64,000 nt of DNA from Pseudocitrobacter vendiensis (GTDB lineage: Bacteria > Pseudomonadota > Gammaproteobacteria > Enterobacterales > Enterobacteriaceae), in NCBI RefSeq assembly GCF_943590815.1, contig NZ_CALSBS010000018.1:1-64000 (forward strand), given 5' to 3'. Every line of letters starts with the position of its first letter. The first letter of the stretch is position 1. The notes beneath the pieces were generated by a model. It did no database searches, was not told the DNA's origin, and worked only from the letters and a program-made list of their open reading frames with translations. Shown piece by piece: positions 32,801-44,442 of the stretch. A program made the position numbers and the translations under genes.

Positions 32801-33931
32801 ATGTCGACTCTGTTTACGATTAATGCCTGCAAGTCGTTTGGTTGCCGTAATTTAGGGCAGCCAACATCTAAAGATTACAGCTGGCCCGACTATCGACTGG
32901 GTTATCCGGCATTGCACTGTCGGGCATGTGGCAGTTACCCGCCGTTGTTTGACGAGCAACAATTTCGTGACTGGCTGTCAGTTCACTTATCTACTTTTGC
33001 AACTGAGAAAGGCCATTTTTGCCCGGTATGTTATGGCACAGAGACGATTTGTTATGGTCACAATCCGCAGGGTTCACAACGTATTCAATGCCGTAAATGC
33101 AAAAAAGTCTGGACGCCAAAACAATTGCAAAAAGAAATAACGGCTCCCGAAATAATCGAAACCATTGCTTTTCTCGTCCCCTTCCAGGGAACCAGCAGTG
33201 GGCAAAAACTGTATGTTCTGATTAGTTTCGACGCTATTCGCGGTAATATCCTTCATCTCTCTACTAATTACACTCAGCATCAAGCTGGAGAAAGTCTGCA
33301 TTATCGATACAGAGGAGATGCCGAACCAGAATTACACGAGAGCCATATCGTTCAACGCGTTGATATGCGCGAAGCACAATTTCTACGTCGGAGTCAGTTC
33401 GATGAAATTCAGTATGGCAGCGCAGCGCTCAAGCGCAATGCCAAAGGCGCTATTCTACGTCCGGTTATCACGGCACACGGGCATTTCAGGGTACTGAATA
33501 TTCTCTTCCCTACGGTAAAAACGCATGTAATTTCACACGAGTGTTTTTTAAGAGGTGCGATTATTACGGCCTGGGCTGATCTGTTTCGCCAACAGCAAGG
33601 TGAAATCTGGTTTATTGAAGAGGAAATAGCTGACGATACCGATAATATGCCCTGGAGTTTTCAGGGAACAACTTATCACGGCTGGTGGAAAAATCAGTGG
33701 CAACTCTGGGTTCAGGTAAAAAATCGTAAAATGGTATGTGCATTAACGGGCGGAAAGAGTCGCAAAGCAGAAATGCTCTCTTTAGCAACCAGCAGACATT
33801 TTATCCACTGGCTACATAAACAAGCCGTATTTACTCACAGCACCCCGCTTTCAGCAGGGCGCGTAACGAAAATACTGCTTTCTCTGGCTCAGGATTACAA
33901 CAACTGCGCCAGCCGGTTAATATCCGACTGA
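32801..33931 (+). CDS. uncharacterised zinc-ribbon protein
   Basis: A 376-residue protein of unknown function. The N-terminal 120 residues hold several CxxC pairs: CRAC near residue 45, CPVC near 75 and CRKC near 100. The YGHNPQGSQRIQCRKCKKVW segment resembles the zinc-ribbon of IS1 InsA-type transposase regulators. The C-terminal 250 residues have no motif I know and no DDE catalytic pattern that I can place. It is alone on the plus strand and its last 37 bases overlap the convergent metL 3' end. A homologue in the same place in Salmonella is my recollection only. Function unassigned. Confidence 0.75.
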   Translation: MSTLFTINACKSFGCRNLGQPTSKDYSWPDYRLGYPALHCRACGSYPPLFDEQQFRDWLSVHLSTFATEKGHFCPVCYGTETICYGHNPQGSQRIQCRKCKKVWTPKQLQKEITAPEIIETIAFLVPFQGTSSGQKLYVLISFDAIRGNILHLSTNYTQHQAGESLHYRYRGDAEPELHESHIVQRVDMREAQFLRRSQFDEIQYGSAALKRNAKGAILRPVITAHGHFRVLNILFPTVKTHVISHECFLRGAIITAWADLFRQQQGEIWFIEEEIADDTDNMPWSFQGTTYHGWWKNQWQLWVQVKNRKMVCALTGGKSRKAEMLSLATSRHFIHWLHKQAVFTHSTPLSAGRVTKILLSLAQDYNNCASRLISD

Positions 33932-36327
33932 ATCGCCCCGGCGGTGACATCGCGCCCGGCACCTGGTCCGCGGATCACCAGCGGGTTGTCGCGATACCAG
34001 CGGCTTTCGATGGCAAAGACGTTATCACACGGCAGCAGTGCCGCCAGCGGGTGTTCCGGGCGCACGGCTTCCACGCCGACGCGCGCTTTGCCGTTGGCGT
34101 CGAAACGCGCGACATAGCGCAGCACCAGGCCCATTTCCTGCGCCGCTTCGAAGCGTTGCAGCATCTGATCGTTGAGCTCATCACCATTTTCAAAGAAGTG
34201 ATCGATCGAGCCATCCTCACAGTGCGATGGCACCAGCGACTCCACACGAACCTGATCCGGCTCGATATCGTAGCCCGCTTCGCGCGCCAGAATCACCAGC
34301 TTACGCATCACGTCTTTGCCGGAAAGGTCGTCGCGCGGGTCGGGCTCGGTTAAGCCCTGCTGCCAGGCTTGATCCACCAGTTCGGTGAACGGCACGGTGC
34401 CGTCGAACTGCAGAAACAGCCACGAAAGCGTACCGGAGAAAATCCCGCTGATGGACAGAATGCTGTCGCCGCTGTCGATCAGGTCGCGCACGGTATGGTT
34501 TACCGGCAGGCCCGCGCCCACAGTGGCGTTATATAGCCAGTGACGCCCGGTTTTTTCAAACGCGTCGTGGATCTGGCGATAGTTATGGCTGCTGCTTGCG
34601 CCGGCCAGTTTGTTGGCGCTGATAACGTGGAAGCCGTGACTGGCGAAATCGAGATACTGATCCGCCAGCTGTGGGCTGGCAGTGACATCCAGCACCACCA
34701 AATCATCATACGGGTGCGCGCGCATCCACAGGAACAGTGACTCTTCATCCTGTTCGACCGCTTCATCTTCGAAGAATGCCAGCGCGCGGCTGGCATCCAG
34801 CCCTTCGTAGCTCAGCAGGCTGCGGCGGCTGTCTACCACGCCGGCCAGCGTGAACTCAAACCCGGTACGCGCCGAGAGCGTACTCTGTTCGCGCGCGAAA
34901 AGCTCCAGCCAGCGAGAACCGATGTTGCCCTTGCCGAAAAGCACCAGGCCGATGCGTTTTTCTGCGCGGAAAACGGACTGATGCAGACCCTGAATCAGGC
35001 TCTCGGTTGGGCCGGTACGCAGCACGGCCACCAGGCTGATGCCCTCTTCCGATTGCCAGGTAAACTCGACCGGCTGGCCTTTCAGTTGTTGCCAGAAGCG
35101 GTGGCAGTGCAGCGGGTTACGGGTGACGCCCGCCCCGACAATCGCCACCAATGCCAGGCCCTGACGTAAACGCAGCTCGCCCGGTAACCCGGCTTCATCA
35201 AGAATTTTTAACGCGCTATCCGCCACTTCCGAGGTGTAGCAGAATTGCAGCAACTGACGATCGGTATGAACGCCCACCGCCAGCGGACGAATACCCGCAC
35301 GCTTCAGTAACTGGTCAATATCTTTATGCGCCAGCTTAAAGTCCTGGCTTGCCGGGACGCGGAATTCAATCAGGCAGACGTCATCATGACTGGTAACGAT
35401 ACGCGCGCCTGTACCAGAAGCCAGCACGCGTTCAATACGCGTAGAGCCCTGATCCGGCGTATAACTACAGCGCAGTTGCAGATCGATATCGCTGCCGGAA
35501 ACCGGCTGTAAGGTACGCGCGTGCAGCACCGGTGCGGCAAGACGCGCCAGTTCGCTGGCTTCATCGAGACGCAGCAGCGGCAGCAGGCAGGCATCTTTCA
35601 CTTTACGCGGGTCGGCGCTATATACCCCGGCGACGTCGCTCCAGATGGTTACGCGAGAAACACCCGCCAGCGCGCCGATTTGCGTTGCTGAATAGTCGGA
35701 ACCGTTACGCCCCAGCAGCACGGTTTCACCCGCATTACTGCGGCTGATAAAGCCGGTCACCACCAGACGTTTGCCCGGATGCTGCGCCATAAGCTGTTGC
35801 AGTAACGGATAAGAAAGGCCTTCATCAACCTGTGGCTGAGCAGAACGCTCGGCCCGCAGGAATTCACGCGCGTCGAGCCACGCCGCATCCAGCCCCTGTT
35901 GTTGCAGCACGGCCGCCATCAGACGTGCGGACCACACTTCACCGTGGCCCACCACTTCCGCATACACGGCGTCGGTGACACCACCATCCAGCAACACGGC
36001 TAAACGTTCGAGGTCGTGAATAAATGCGCTAATCAGGCCGTCGGCAATCTCAGCGGGTAACAGGCCGCTAATCAGCTCTGACTGATAGCGACGCAGCGTC
36101 TGTTGAACCTGATGCGCAGAAAGACGATCGCTCTGGCTGAGTTTCAGCCAGCTAATCAACTGGTTAGTGGTGCTACCGGCTGCGGAAACAACCATCATAT
36201 CGCCTGGCTGAGAATACTCCGCCATAATCCCGGCAACACGCAGGTAACACTTCACATCCGCCAGACTACTCCCACCAAATTTATGCAGTTGACGTTCTTT
36301 CGTCCCTGCCTGCGCAATCACACTCAT
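33895..36327 (-). CDS. metL: bifunctional aspartokinase II / homoserine dehydrogenase II
   Basis: MetL carries out the first and third steps of the aspartate pathway in the methionine-repressed branch. The 810-residue protein starts with the amino-acid kinase motif KFGGSSLADV (about residues 16-25) and has a central regulatory region. The C-terminal homoserine dehydrogenase has the NAD-binding FGKGNIGSRWLELF near residue 470. It lies 2 bases downstream of metB in the metBL operon. The 3' end overlaps the convergent zinc-ribbon gene. Confidence 0.97.
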   Translation of the reverse strand: MSVIAQAGTKERQLHKFGGSSLADVKCYLRVAGIMAEYSQPGDMMVVSAAGSTTNQLISWLKLSQSDRLSAHQVQQTLRRYQSELISGLLPAEIADGLISAFIHDLERLAVLLDGGVTDAVYAEVVGHGEVWSARLMAAVLQQQGLDAAWLDAREFLRAERSAQPQVDEGLSYPLLQQLMAQHPGKRLVVTGFISRSNAGETVLLGRNGSDYSATQIGALAGVSRVTIWSDVAGVYSADPRKVKDACLLPLLRLDEASELARLAAPVLHARTLQPVSGSDIDLQLRCSYTPDQGSTRIERVLASGTGARIVTSHDDVCLIEFRVPASQDFKLAHKDIDQLLKRAGIRPLAVGVHTDRQLLQFCYTSEVADSALKILDEAGLPGELRLRQGLALVAIVGAGVTRNPLHCHRFWQQLKGQPVEFTWQSEEGISLVAVLRTGPTESLIQGLHQSVFRAEKRIGLVLFGKGNIGSRWLELFAREQSTLSARTGFEFTLAGVVDSRRSLLSYEGLDASRALAFFEDEAVEQDEESLFLWMRAHPYDDLVVLDVTASPQLADQYLDFASHGFHVISANKLAGASSSHNYRQIHDAFEKTGRHWLYNATVGAGLPVNHTVRDLIDSGDSILSISGIFSGTLSWLFLQFDGTVPFTELVDQAWQQGLTEPDPRDDLSGKDVMRKLVILAREAGYDIEPDQVRVESLVPSHCEDGSIDHFFENGDELNDQMLQRFEAAQEMGLVLRYVARFDANGKARVGVEAVRPEHPLAALLPCDNVFAIESRWYRDNPLVIRGPGAGRDVTAGAIQSDINRLAQLL

Positions 36328-36329
36328 TT

Positions 36330-37490
36330 TTATCCCTCGGCTGCAACCCGGAAGCCATTTTCCAGATCGGCAATTAAGTCTTCACTATCTTCAATACCGG
36401 TTGAGATACGCAACAGCGTCTCAGAAATCCCGGCGGCGGCGCGCGCTTCCGGCGCCATGCCCGCGTGGGTCATCGTAGCGGCGTGGGAGATTAAGCTCTC
36501 AACCCCACCCAGCGATTCTGCCAGCGTAAACAGCGACAGCCCGCTCAGGAAGCGGCGCAGCGTCTGTTCGTCGCCGTTCAGTTCAAAGCTGAGCATCGCG
36601 CCAAACCCTTTCTGCTGGCGGGCGGCAATCTCGTGACCCTGATTTTCCGGCAAAGAAGGATGATACAGTTTTTTCACCAGCGGCTGGTTTTTCAGGAAGT
36701 CGACAATCGCATACGCATTGCGTTGCGCCACTTCCATGCGCGGCGACAGCGTGCGCAAACCGCGCAGCAGTAAATAGCTGTCGAAGGCGCTACCGGTCAC
36801 GCCGATATTGTTCGCCCACCATGCCAGCTCCGTCACCGTCTCTGGATCTTTTGCAATAACTACCCCGGCAACCACATCAGAGTGGCCGTTTAGATATTTA
36901 GTACATGAATGCAACACCAGATCCGCGCCCAATGCCAGCGGATTTTGCAGCGCCGGGCTTAAGAAGGTGTTATCCACCACGCTGACCGCGCCGACTTCAC
37001 GCGCCAGGCGACATATTTTCGCGATATCCACCACGCGTAACAGCGGATTACTCGGACTTTCAACCAGCACCAGTTTCGGTTTTTCTTCCAGCGCCGCACG
37101 CAGCGCCTGCTCGTTGCCCTGATCGACAAACTTCACGCGATAACAGCCGCGTTTTGCCAGGCTGTCGAACAGACGATAGCTGCCGCCATAGCAGTCATGC
37201 GGCGCCACCAGCAGGTCGCCCGGCTTCAGGAACACGGTCGTCACCAGGTGAATCGCCGACATGCCCGTATTGGTCATCACTGCACCCGCGCCACCTTCCA
37301 GCTCGGCCAGCGCCCGCTGCACCACATCACGCGTTGGGTTGCCGCGACGAGAATAGTCATGAGCGCGCGGCTCATTAAAACCGGTGAAATTATAGGTACT
37401 GGAAAGATGAATCGGCGGGACAACACAGCCATACTGCTCGTCGTCATTTAAACCGCTGCGCACTGCGATGGTGGCTTGTTTACGGGTCAT
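36330..37490 (-). CDS. metB: cystathionine gamma-synthase MetB
   Basis: MetB joins O-succinylhomoserine and cysteine to form cystathionine. The 386-residue PLP enzyme has its Schiff-base lysine at K198 in HSCTKYLNGHSD, and Tyr/Arg of the PLP phosphate site in DYSRRGNPTR. It is the first gene of metBL and diverges from metJ, with four met boxes in between. Confidence 0.98.
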   Translation of the reverse strand: MTRKQATIAVRSGLNDDEQYGCVVPPIHLSSTYNFTGFNEPRAHDYSRRGNPTRDVVQRALAELEGGAGAVMTNTGMSAIHLVTTVFLKPGDLLVAPHDCYGGSYRLFDSLAKRGCYRVKFVDQGNEQALRAALEEKPKLVLVESPSNPLLRVVDIAKICRLAREVGAVSVVDNTFLSPALQNPLALGADLVLHSCTKYLNGHSDVVAGVVIAKDPETVTELAWWANNIGVTGSAFDSYLLLRGLRTLSPRMEVAQRNAYAIVDFLKNQPLVKKLYHPSLPENQGHEIAARQQKGFGAMLSFELNGDEQTLRRFLSGLSLFTLAESLGGVESLISHAATMTHAGMAPEARAAAGISETLLRISTGIEDSEDLIADLENGFRVAAEG

Positions 37491-37551
37491 GGTGATTCGT
37501 TCCTGACTTAATCGGTGAAATGTCAGGCATCAGAGTAAACATTGTCACAAT

Positions 37552-37583
37552 AGACGTCAATACATCTGGACATCTAAACTTCT
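37552..37583. promoter_or_regulatory. MetJ operator, four tandem met boxes
   Basis: Four contiguous 8-bp boxes, AGACGTCA, ATACATCT, GGACATCT and AAACTTCT, lie in the divergent metB-metJ region. Each is close to the AGACGTCT consensus, and the array is where MetJ represses metB and its own gene. Confidence 0.92.
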
Positions 37584-37754
37584 TTGCGTATAGATTGAGC
37601 AAAAGACGAATAGCCGTTAAAATTATATGCATTAGCGCACAACTGCGGCGGCTCATATCGTGTCAGGGCCGCATCACTACGGTAAACTATGTGCGATTAT
37701 GGTCAGAGCCGAAGCTCGACCTTTTATTAATGATAAAGAGGATTAAGGTATCTC

Positions 37755-38072
37755 ATGGCTGAATGGAGCGGCGAATATATCAGCCCATACGCTGAGCACG
37801 GTAAGAAGAGTGAGCAAGTAAAAAAAATTACGGTTTCCATTCCTCTGAAGGTGTTAAAAATCCTCACCGATGAACGCACGCGTCGTCAGGTGAACAACCT
37901 GCGTCACGCCACCAACAGCGAACTGCTGTGTGAAGCGTTCCTGCATGCTTTTACCGGTCAACCGTTGCCAAACGACGAAGACCTGCGGAAAGAGCGCAGC
38001 GATGAAATCCCGGAAGCGGCAAAAGAGATCATGCGTGAGCTGGGGATTGACCCGGAGACGTGGGAATACTGA
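37755..38072 (+). CDS. metJ: methionine repressor MetJ
   Basis: A 105-residue ribbon-helix-helix repressor that uses S-adenosylmethionine as corepressor. The beta-strand region [15 protein letters not shown] (about residues 22-36), which contacts the DNA major groove, is intact, and the protein is exactly the E. coli length. Its own operator lies upstream, and it would also act on metF. A strong terminator follows. Confidence 0.98.
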   Translation: MAEWSGEYISPYAEHGKKSEQVKKITVSIPLKVLKILTDERTRRQVNNLRHATNSELLCEAFLHAFTGQPLPNDEDLRKERSDEIPEAAKEIMRELGIDPETWEY

Positions 38073-38079
38073 TTCAGGG

Positions 38080-38112
38080 AGCGCGGCTCACGGAGTACGA
38101 GCCGCGCTTTTT
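38080..38112 (+). terminator. rho-independent terminator of metJ
   Basis: A 10-bp stem, AGCGCGGCTC with GAGCCGCGCT, then TTTTT, begins 8 bases after the metJ stop. Confidence 0.88.
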
Positions 38113-38137
38113 AATGTGATGACACGGAGGTTGTGCC

Positions 38138-38746
38138 ATGAAACCCTGTTTACTGGCATTCGGCCTGGTTTTGGCTTATCCGGCTTATGCCTGGGAGCCG
38201 CAAACCGGCGACATCATCTTTCAAATTTCTCAATCTTCACAAAGTAAAGCCATTCAGTTGGCCACCCATTCTGACTATAGCCACACCGGCATGATTGTTA
38301 TCCGCGAGAAAAAACCGTATGTCTTCGAGGCCGTTGGTCCGGTTATCTATACGCCGCTGCAAAAATGGATAAAGCACGGAAAAGACGGGAAATATATCGT
38401 GCGTCGTGTGGACGGCGGGTTATCAGCTCAGCAAAAAAAGAAGCTGGCACAAACCGCGAAGCGCTATCTCGGTAAACCTTACGATCTGGCCTTTTCCTGG
38501 AGCGATGACCGCCAGTACTGCTCTGAAGTGGTGTGGAAGGTGTATGACAAAGCATTGGGAATGAAATTGGGTAAGCTGCAAAAACTGAAGGATTTCGATC
38601 TCAGTAATCCGGCGGTGCAGGCCAAACTGAAAGAACGCTACGGCAAGAATGTGCCGCTCAATGAAACCGTTATCTCCCCGCAGGCCGTGTTTGATGCGCC
38701 GGGGCTGGAAACGGTTGATAAAAAGTGGCCGTTATTTTCGTGGTAG
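38138..38746 (+). CDS. yiiX: exported NlpC/P60-like protein YiiX
   Basis: A 202-residue protein with a short signal peptide (MKPCLLAFGLVLAYPAYA) and the permuted NlpC/P60 papain-like fold of the YiiX/YebB group. The expected catalytic residues are a His in SDYSHTGMIVI (about residue 48) and a Cys in RQYCSEVVWKVY (about residue 128). The substrate is unknown; cell-wall peptides or lipids are the usual suggestions for this fold. Position between metJ and rpmE is as in E. coli. Confidence 0.92.
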   Translation: MKPCLLAFGLVLAYPAYAWEPQTGDIIFQISQSSQSKAIQLATHSDYSHTGMIVIREKKPYVFEAVGPVIYTPLQKWIKHGKDGKYIVRRVDGGLSAQQKKKLAQTAKRYLGKPYDLAFSWSDDRQYCSEVVWKVYDKALGMKLGKLQKLKDFDLSNPAVQAKLKERYGKNVPLNETVISPQAVFDAPGLETVDKKWPLFSW

Positions 38747-38762
38747 TGCACGCTGAAGAAAT

Positions 38763-38838
38763 TGCCTGATGGCGCTGCGCTTATCAGGCCTACAAATTCT
38801 GCAATCCGTAGGTCGGGTAAGCGCAGCGCCACCCGACG
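38763..38838. repeat. BIME, paired REP units
   Basis: Inverted REP arms TGCCTGATGGCGCTGCGCTTATC and TCGGGTAAGCGCAGCGCCACCCGA lie after the yiiX stop. Confidence 0.85.
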
Positions 38839-38883
38839 AAGTGCACCTTAGTCGACGTTGTAACTTTCATTTCTTACAGATAC

Positions 38884-38910
38884 AAAAAAGGCGCCTTTCG
38901 GCGCCTTTTT
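38884..38910 (-). terminator. rho-independent terminator of rpmE
   Basis: A stem AAGGCGCC/GGCGCCTT with a TTTCGG-type loop, flanked by A and T tracts on both sides, just beyond the rpmE stop. It can work for both strands. Confidence 0.88.
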
Positions 38911-38924
38911 CTGAGAAGCAAAAC

Positions 38925-39137
38925 TTATTTGCTGCCCGGGATGCTGAAACGCTTGTTGAAGCGGTCAACACGGCCACCGGTAGCAACGTCACGCTGCTTA
39001 CCAGTGTAGAACGGGTGGCATGCGCCACAAACGTCCAGGTTCAGATCATGACCCGCAGTGGAGTGAGTCTTGATAACATTACCGCAAGAACAAGTTGCAG
39101 TAATTTCTACGTAATTCGGGTGAATACCTTTTTTCAT
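38925..39137 (-). CDS. rpmE: 50S ribosomal protein L31
   Basis: A 70-residue L31 of the zinc-containing C+ type, with ligand cysteines C16, C18, C37 and C40 in TCSCGN and DVCGACHPF. The C-terminal basic tail RVDRFNKRF completes the family pattern. It diverges from priA. Confidence 0.98.
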   Translation of the reverse strand: MKKGIHPNYVEITATCSCGNVIKTHSTAGHDLNLDVCGACHPFYTGKQRDVATGGRVDRFNKRFSIPGSK

Positions 39138-39319
39138 GGGAAACCTCAGTTAAGGCCGCGTCGCTCTTCCAGCCCTAACGCCAGACACCACGCGATGTTG
39201 ATAGTAAACTTCTCGGCTTTCGACGCATTTTTTCTGCATCAAAGGCGGCGGATCATACAGAATCTGAACAGGGTATGCAAACTGATCCGTTCTTCACCTG
39301 AGTACAATGTGTATACTAA

Positions 39320-41545
<2,226 letters not shown>

Positions 41546-41694
41546 TGCCCAGGTTGCGAGCAAGATCGAGGAATCTAACAATCGTCACACTTTTTATGAA
41601 AATTCTGTAACAGATCGGATTAACTATCTGATAAAAGTGTGTCTGATGTCAGACACAGGGGAGGTGTCTGCGCCAGTCAGCGAGGAGAAATCAG

Positions 41695-42717
41695 GTGAAG
41701 GCTAAAAAACCGGTTGTGGCCGCAACCATGAAAGACGTTGCTATGCAGGCGAAAGTCTCTACGGCAACCGTATCACGCGCATTAATGAACCCCGAGAAGG
41801 TCTCACAGGCAACGAGAACTCGCGTTGAGCAGGCCGCACTGGAAGTCGGTTACCTCCCGCAGGTGCAGGGGCGTAACATGAAACGCAATGAATCTCGCAC
41901 CATTCTGGTTATCGTGCCGGATATCTGCGACCCCTTCTTCAGCGAAGTGATTCGTGGAATCGAAGTCACCGCCGCTTCGCAGGGTTATCTGGTGCTGATT
42001 GGCGACTGCGCGCATCAGAATCAGCAGGAAAAAACCTTCATCGATTTAATCATTACCAAGCAGATCGACGGTATGTTACTGCTCGGTTCGCAGTTGCCGT
42101 TTGATGCCAGTATTGAAGAGCAGCGCAATCTGCCACCGATGGTGATGGCCAACGAATTCGCCCCAGAGCTAGGGTTGCCGACGGTACACATCGATAACCT
42201 TACCGCCGCGTTCAATGCCGTAAACTATCTGCACGAGCTGGGTCATAAACGCATTGCGTGCATCGCCGGGCCGGAAGAGATGCCGCTGTGCCACTACCGC
42301 TTACAGGGGTACGTGCAGGCAATGCGCCGCAGCGGTATCACGGTCGATCCGGCCTACATCACGCGCGGCAACTTCACTTACGAAGCGGGCGCTAAAGCGC
42401 TTGAGCAGCTTCTGGCACTGCCGCAACCGCCGACCGCCGTGTTCTGCCATAGCGATATCATGGCGCTCGGCGCGTTCTCCTGCGCCAAACGTCACGGTCT
42501 GAAAATTCCGGACGACCTGTCGATTATCGGCTTTGATAACATTTCGCTTGCGGAGTTCTGCGACCCACCGCTCACGACCATTTCTCAGCCGCGTTTCGAC
42601 ATTGGCCGGGAAGCGATGCTGTTGTTACTGAATCAGCTAAGTGGGCAATATGTCGACAGCGGTTCGCGTCTGCTGGACTGTGAACTGGTCATTCGCGGCA
42701 GCACACAAAAAATATGA
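41695..42717 (+). CDS. cytR: transcriptional repressor CytR
   Basis: A LacI-family repressor of nucleoside uptake and catabolism that acts together with CRP and is induced by cytidine. The gene starts with GTG at 41695, preceded by GAGGAGAAA. The 340-residue protein has an N-terminal helix-turn-helix (MKDVAMQAKVSTATVSRAL, about residues 11-29) and a periplasmic-binding-protein-like effector domain. ftsN follows 99 bases downstream. Confidence 0.97.
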   Translation: MKAKKPVVAATMKDVAMQAKVSTATVSRALMNPEKVSQATRTRVEQAALEVGYLPQVQGRNMKRNESRTILVIVPDICDPFFSEVIRGIEVTAASQGYLVLIGDCAHQNQQEKTFIDLIITKQIDGMLLLGSQLPFDASIEEQRNLPPMVMANEFAPELGLPTVHIDNLTAAFNAVNYLHELGHKRIACIAGPEEMPLCHYRLQGYVQAMRRSGITVDPAYITRGNFTYEAGAKALEQLLALPQPPTAVFCHSDIMALGAFSCAKRHGLKIPDDLSIIGFDNISLAEFCDPPLTTISQPRFDIGREAMLLLLNQLSGQYVDSGSRLLDCELVIRGSTQKI

Positions 42718-42816
42718 CATAAAAGTGTGGGGCTTTAGGACTTGCTTGTCTGGTCAAAGCCTCGTCGCTTAAGTAACATGTCGGGTTCACGAACGAATAA
42801 ATACAGCGAAACGATA

Positions 42817-43812
42817 GTGGCACAACGAGATTATGTACGCCGCAGCCAACAGGCTCCTTCGCGGCGCAAAAAGAGCACCTCACGGAGTTCGCGGAAAAAT
42901 CAAAGTAGCTTCCCGGCGGTATCACCGGCGATGGTGGCCATTGCCGCCGCGGTGGTCGTCGCCTTTATCGGTGGTTTGTACTTTATTACCCATCATAAAA
43001 AAGAAGAGTCTGAAACGCTGCAAAGCCGTCAGATGACAGGGAATGGTCTACCGCCGAAACCGGAAGAGCGCTGGCGCTACATTAAAGAGCTGGAAAGCCG
43101 CCAGCCAGGCGTGCGTGCGCCAACGGAACCGTCTGCAGGCGGGGAAGTGATGAATCCGAACCAGTTGACCGACGAACAGCGCCAACTGCTTGCGCAAATG
43201 CAGGCGGATATGCGCCAGCAGCCGACGCAGCTGACGGAAGTGCCGTGGAACGAGCAAACGCCAGAGCAACGCCAACAAACGCTGCAACGTCAGCGTTTAG
43301 CGCAGCAGGCTCAGCAAGCGCAACAGCAGCAGCAATGGGCGCAAACGCAACCTGTGCAGCAGCCGCGCGCGCAACAGCAGACACAGCAACCGGTACGCCA
43401 GGCGCAAACCACACAGCAGCAGCCGCGTCAGACGCAGCAGCCAAAAGCGGCTGCCACTAATCAGCAGCCGTATCAGGATCTGCTGCAAACGCCTGCGCAC
43501 ACCACAACGTCTGCACCTAAACAGCAGGCCGCCGCGCCGGTGACGCGTGAGACCACGCCACCTAAGGCAACCGAGAAAAAAGACGAGCGCCGCTGGATGG
43601 TACAGTGTGGTTCGTTTAAAGGTGCAGAGCAGGCCGAAACCGTGCGTGCACAGCTGGCGTTCGAAGGGTTTGATTCACGCATTACCACCAACAATGGCTG
43701 GAACCGCGTCGTCATCGGGCCTATCAAAGGCAAAGAGAATGCCGATGGCACCCTCAACCGCCTGAAAATGGCCGGTCACGGAAACTGCATAAGACTCGCT
43801 TCCGGGGGTTGA
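42817..43812 (+). CDS. ftsN: cell division protein FtsN
   Basis: FtsN triggers septal peptidoglycan synthesis at the divisome. I place the start at the GTG at 42817, matching the MAQRDYVRR start of the family; the frame is open further up but lacks support. The 331-residue protein has a short basic cytoplasmic tail, one transmembrane segment (about residues 32-54), a long Gln-rich periplasmic linker (about 130-240) and a C-terminal SPOR domain (about 255-331, beginning DERRWMVQCGSF) that binds denuded septal glycan. The linker is longer in Gln repeats than in E. coli. Confidence 0.96.
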   Translation: MAQRDYVRRSQQAPSRRKKSTSRSSRKNQSSFPAVSPAMVAIAAAVVVAFIGGLYFITHHKKEESETLQSRQMTGNGLPPKPEERWRYIKELESRQPGVRAPTEPSAGGEVMNPNQLTDEQRQLLAQMQADMRQQPTQLTEVPWNEQTPEQRQQTLQRQRLAQQAQQAQQQQQWAQTQPVQQPRAQQQTQQPVRQAQTTQQQPRQTQQPKAAATNQQPYQDLLQTPAHTTTSAPKQQAAAPVTRETTPPKATEKKDERRWMVQCGSFKGAEQAETVRAQLAFEGFDSRITTNNGWNRVVIGPIKGKENADGTLNRLKMAGHGNCIRLASGG

Positions 43813-43902
43813 AACCCCCGAAATACCCCCCATCTATAATGTCATTCTGCCCCGCAAAGCTTGCGGGGCCCCTATTCCGTATTTGCAACAAGGGGTCTGC
43901 TC

Positions 43903-44433
43903 GTGACAACAATAGTAAGTGTTCGCCGTAACGGCCACGTCGTAATCGCCGGTGATGGACAGGCTACGCTTGGCAATACCGTGATGAAAGGCAACGTGAA
44001 GAAAGTCCGTCGCCTGTACAACGACAAAGTGATTGCCGGTTTCGCTGGCGGCACCGCTGATGCCTTCACCCTGTTCGAGCTGTTCGAACGTAAGCTTGAA
44101 ATGCACCAGGGTCATCTGGTGAAAGCCGCCGTTGAGCTGGCGAAAGACTGGCGTACCGACCGTATGCTGCGCAAGCTGGAAGCCCTGCTTGCCGTCGCGG
44201 ATGAAACCGCATCCCTCATCATTACCGGGAACGGCGACGTCGTTCAGCCGGAAAATGACCTGATTGCTATCGGTTCGGGTGGCCCATACGCCCAGGCCGC
44301 AGCCCGTGCCCTGCTGGAAAACACCGAACTGGGCGCGCGCGACATTGCTGAGAAAGCGTTGGATATTGCAGGCGATATCTGCATTTACACCAACCACTTC
44401 CACACCATTGAAGAATTACCGTCTAAAGCGTAA
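43903..44433 (+). CDS. hslV: HslUV protease subunit HslV
   Basis: HslV is the proteasome-like peptidase of the HslUV (ClpQY) heat-shock protease. The GTG start at 43903 gives a 176-residue protein whose Thr2 becomes the catalytic N-terminal threonine after Met removal ([12 protein letters not shown]). The [14 protein letters not shown] segment is intact. hslU follows after 9 bases. Confidence 0.98.
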   Translation: MTTIVSVRRNGHVVIAGDGQATLGNTVMKGNVKKVRRLYNDKVIAGFAGGTADAFTLFELFERKLEMHQGHLVKAAVELAKDWRTDRMLRKLEALLAVADETASLIITGNGDVVQPENDLIAIGSGGPYAQAAARALLENTELGARDIAEKALDIAGDICIYTNHFHTIEELPSKA

Positions 44434-44442
44434 GGATTGACC

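Noticed and set aside
42742-42816. An upstream in-frame start for ftsN adding 25 residues.
   Set aside because: FtsN proteins begin at the equivalent of the GTG at 42817, directly before AQRDYVRR; the added segment has no homology.
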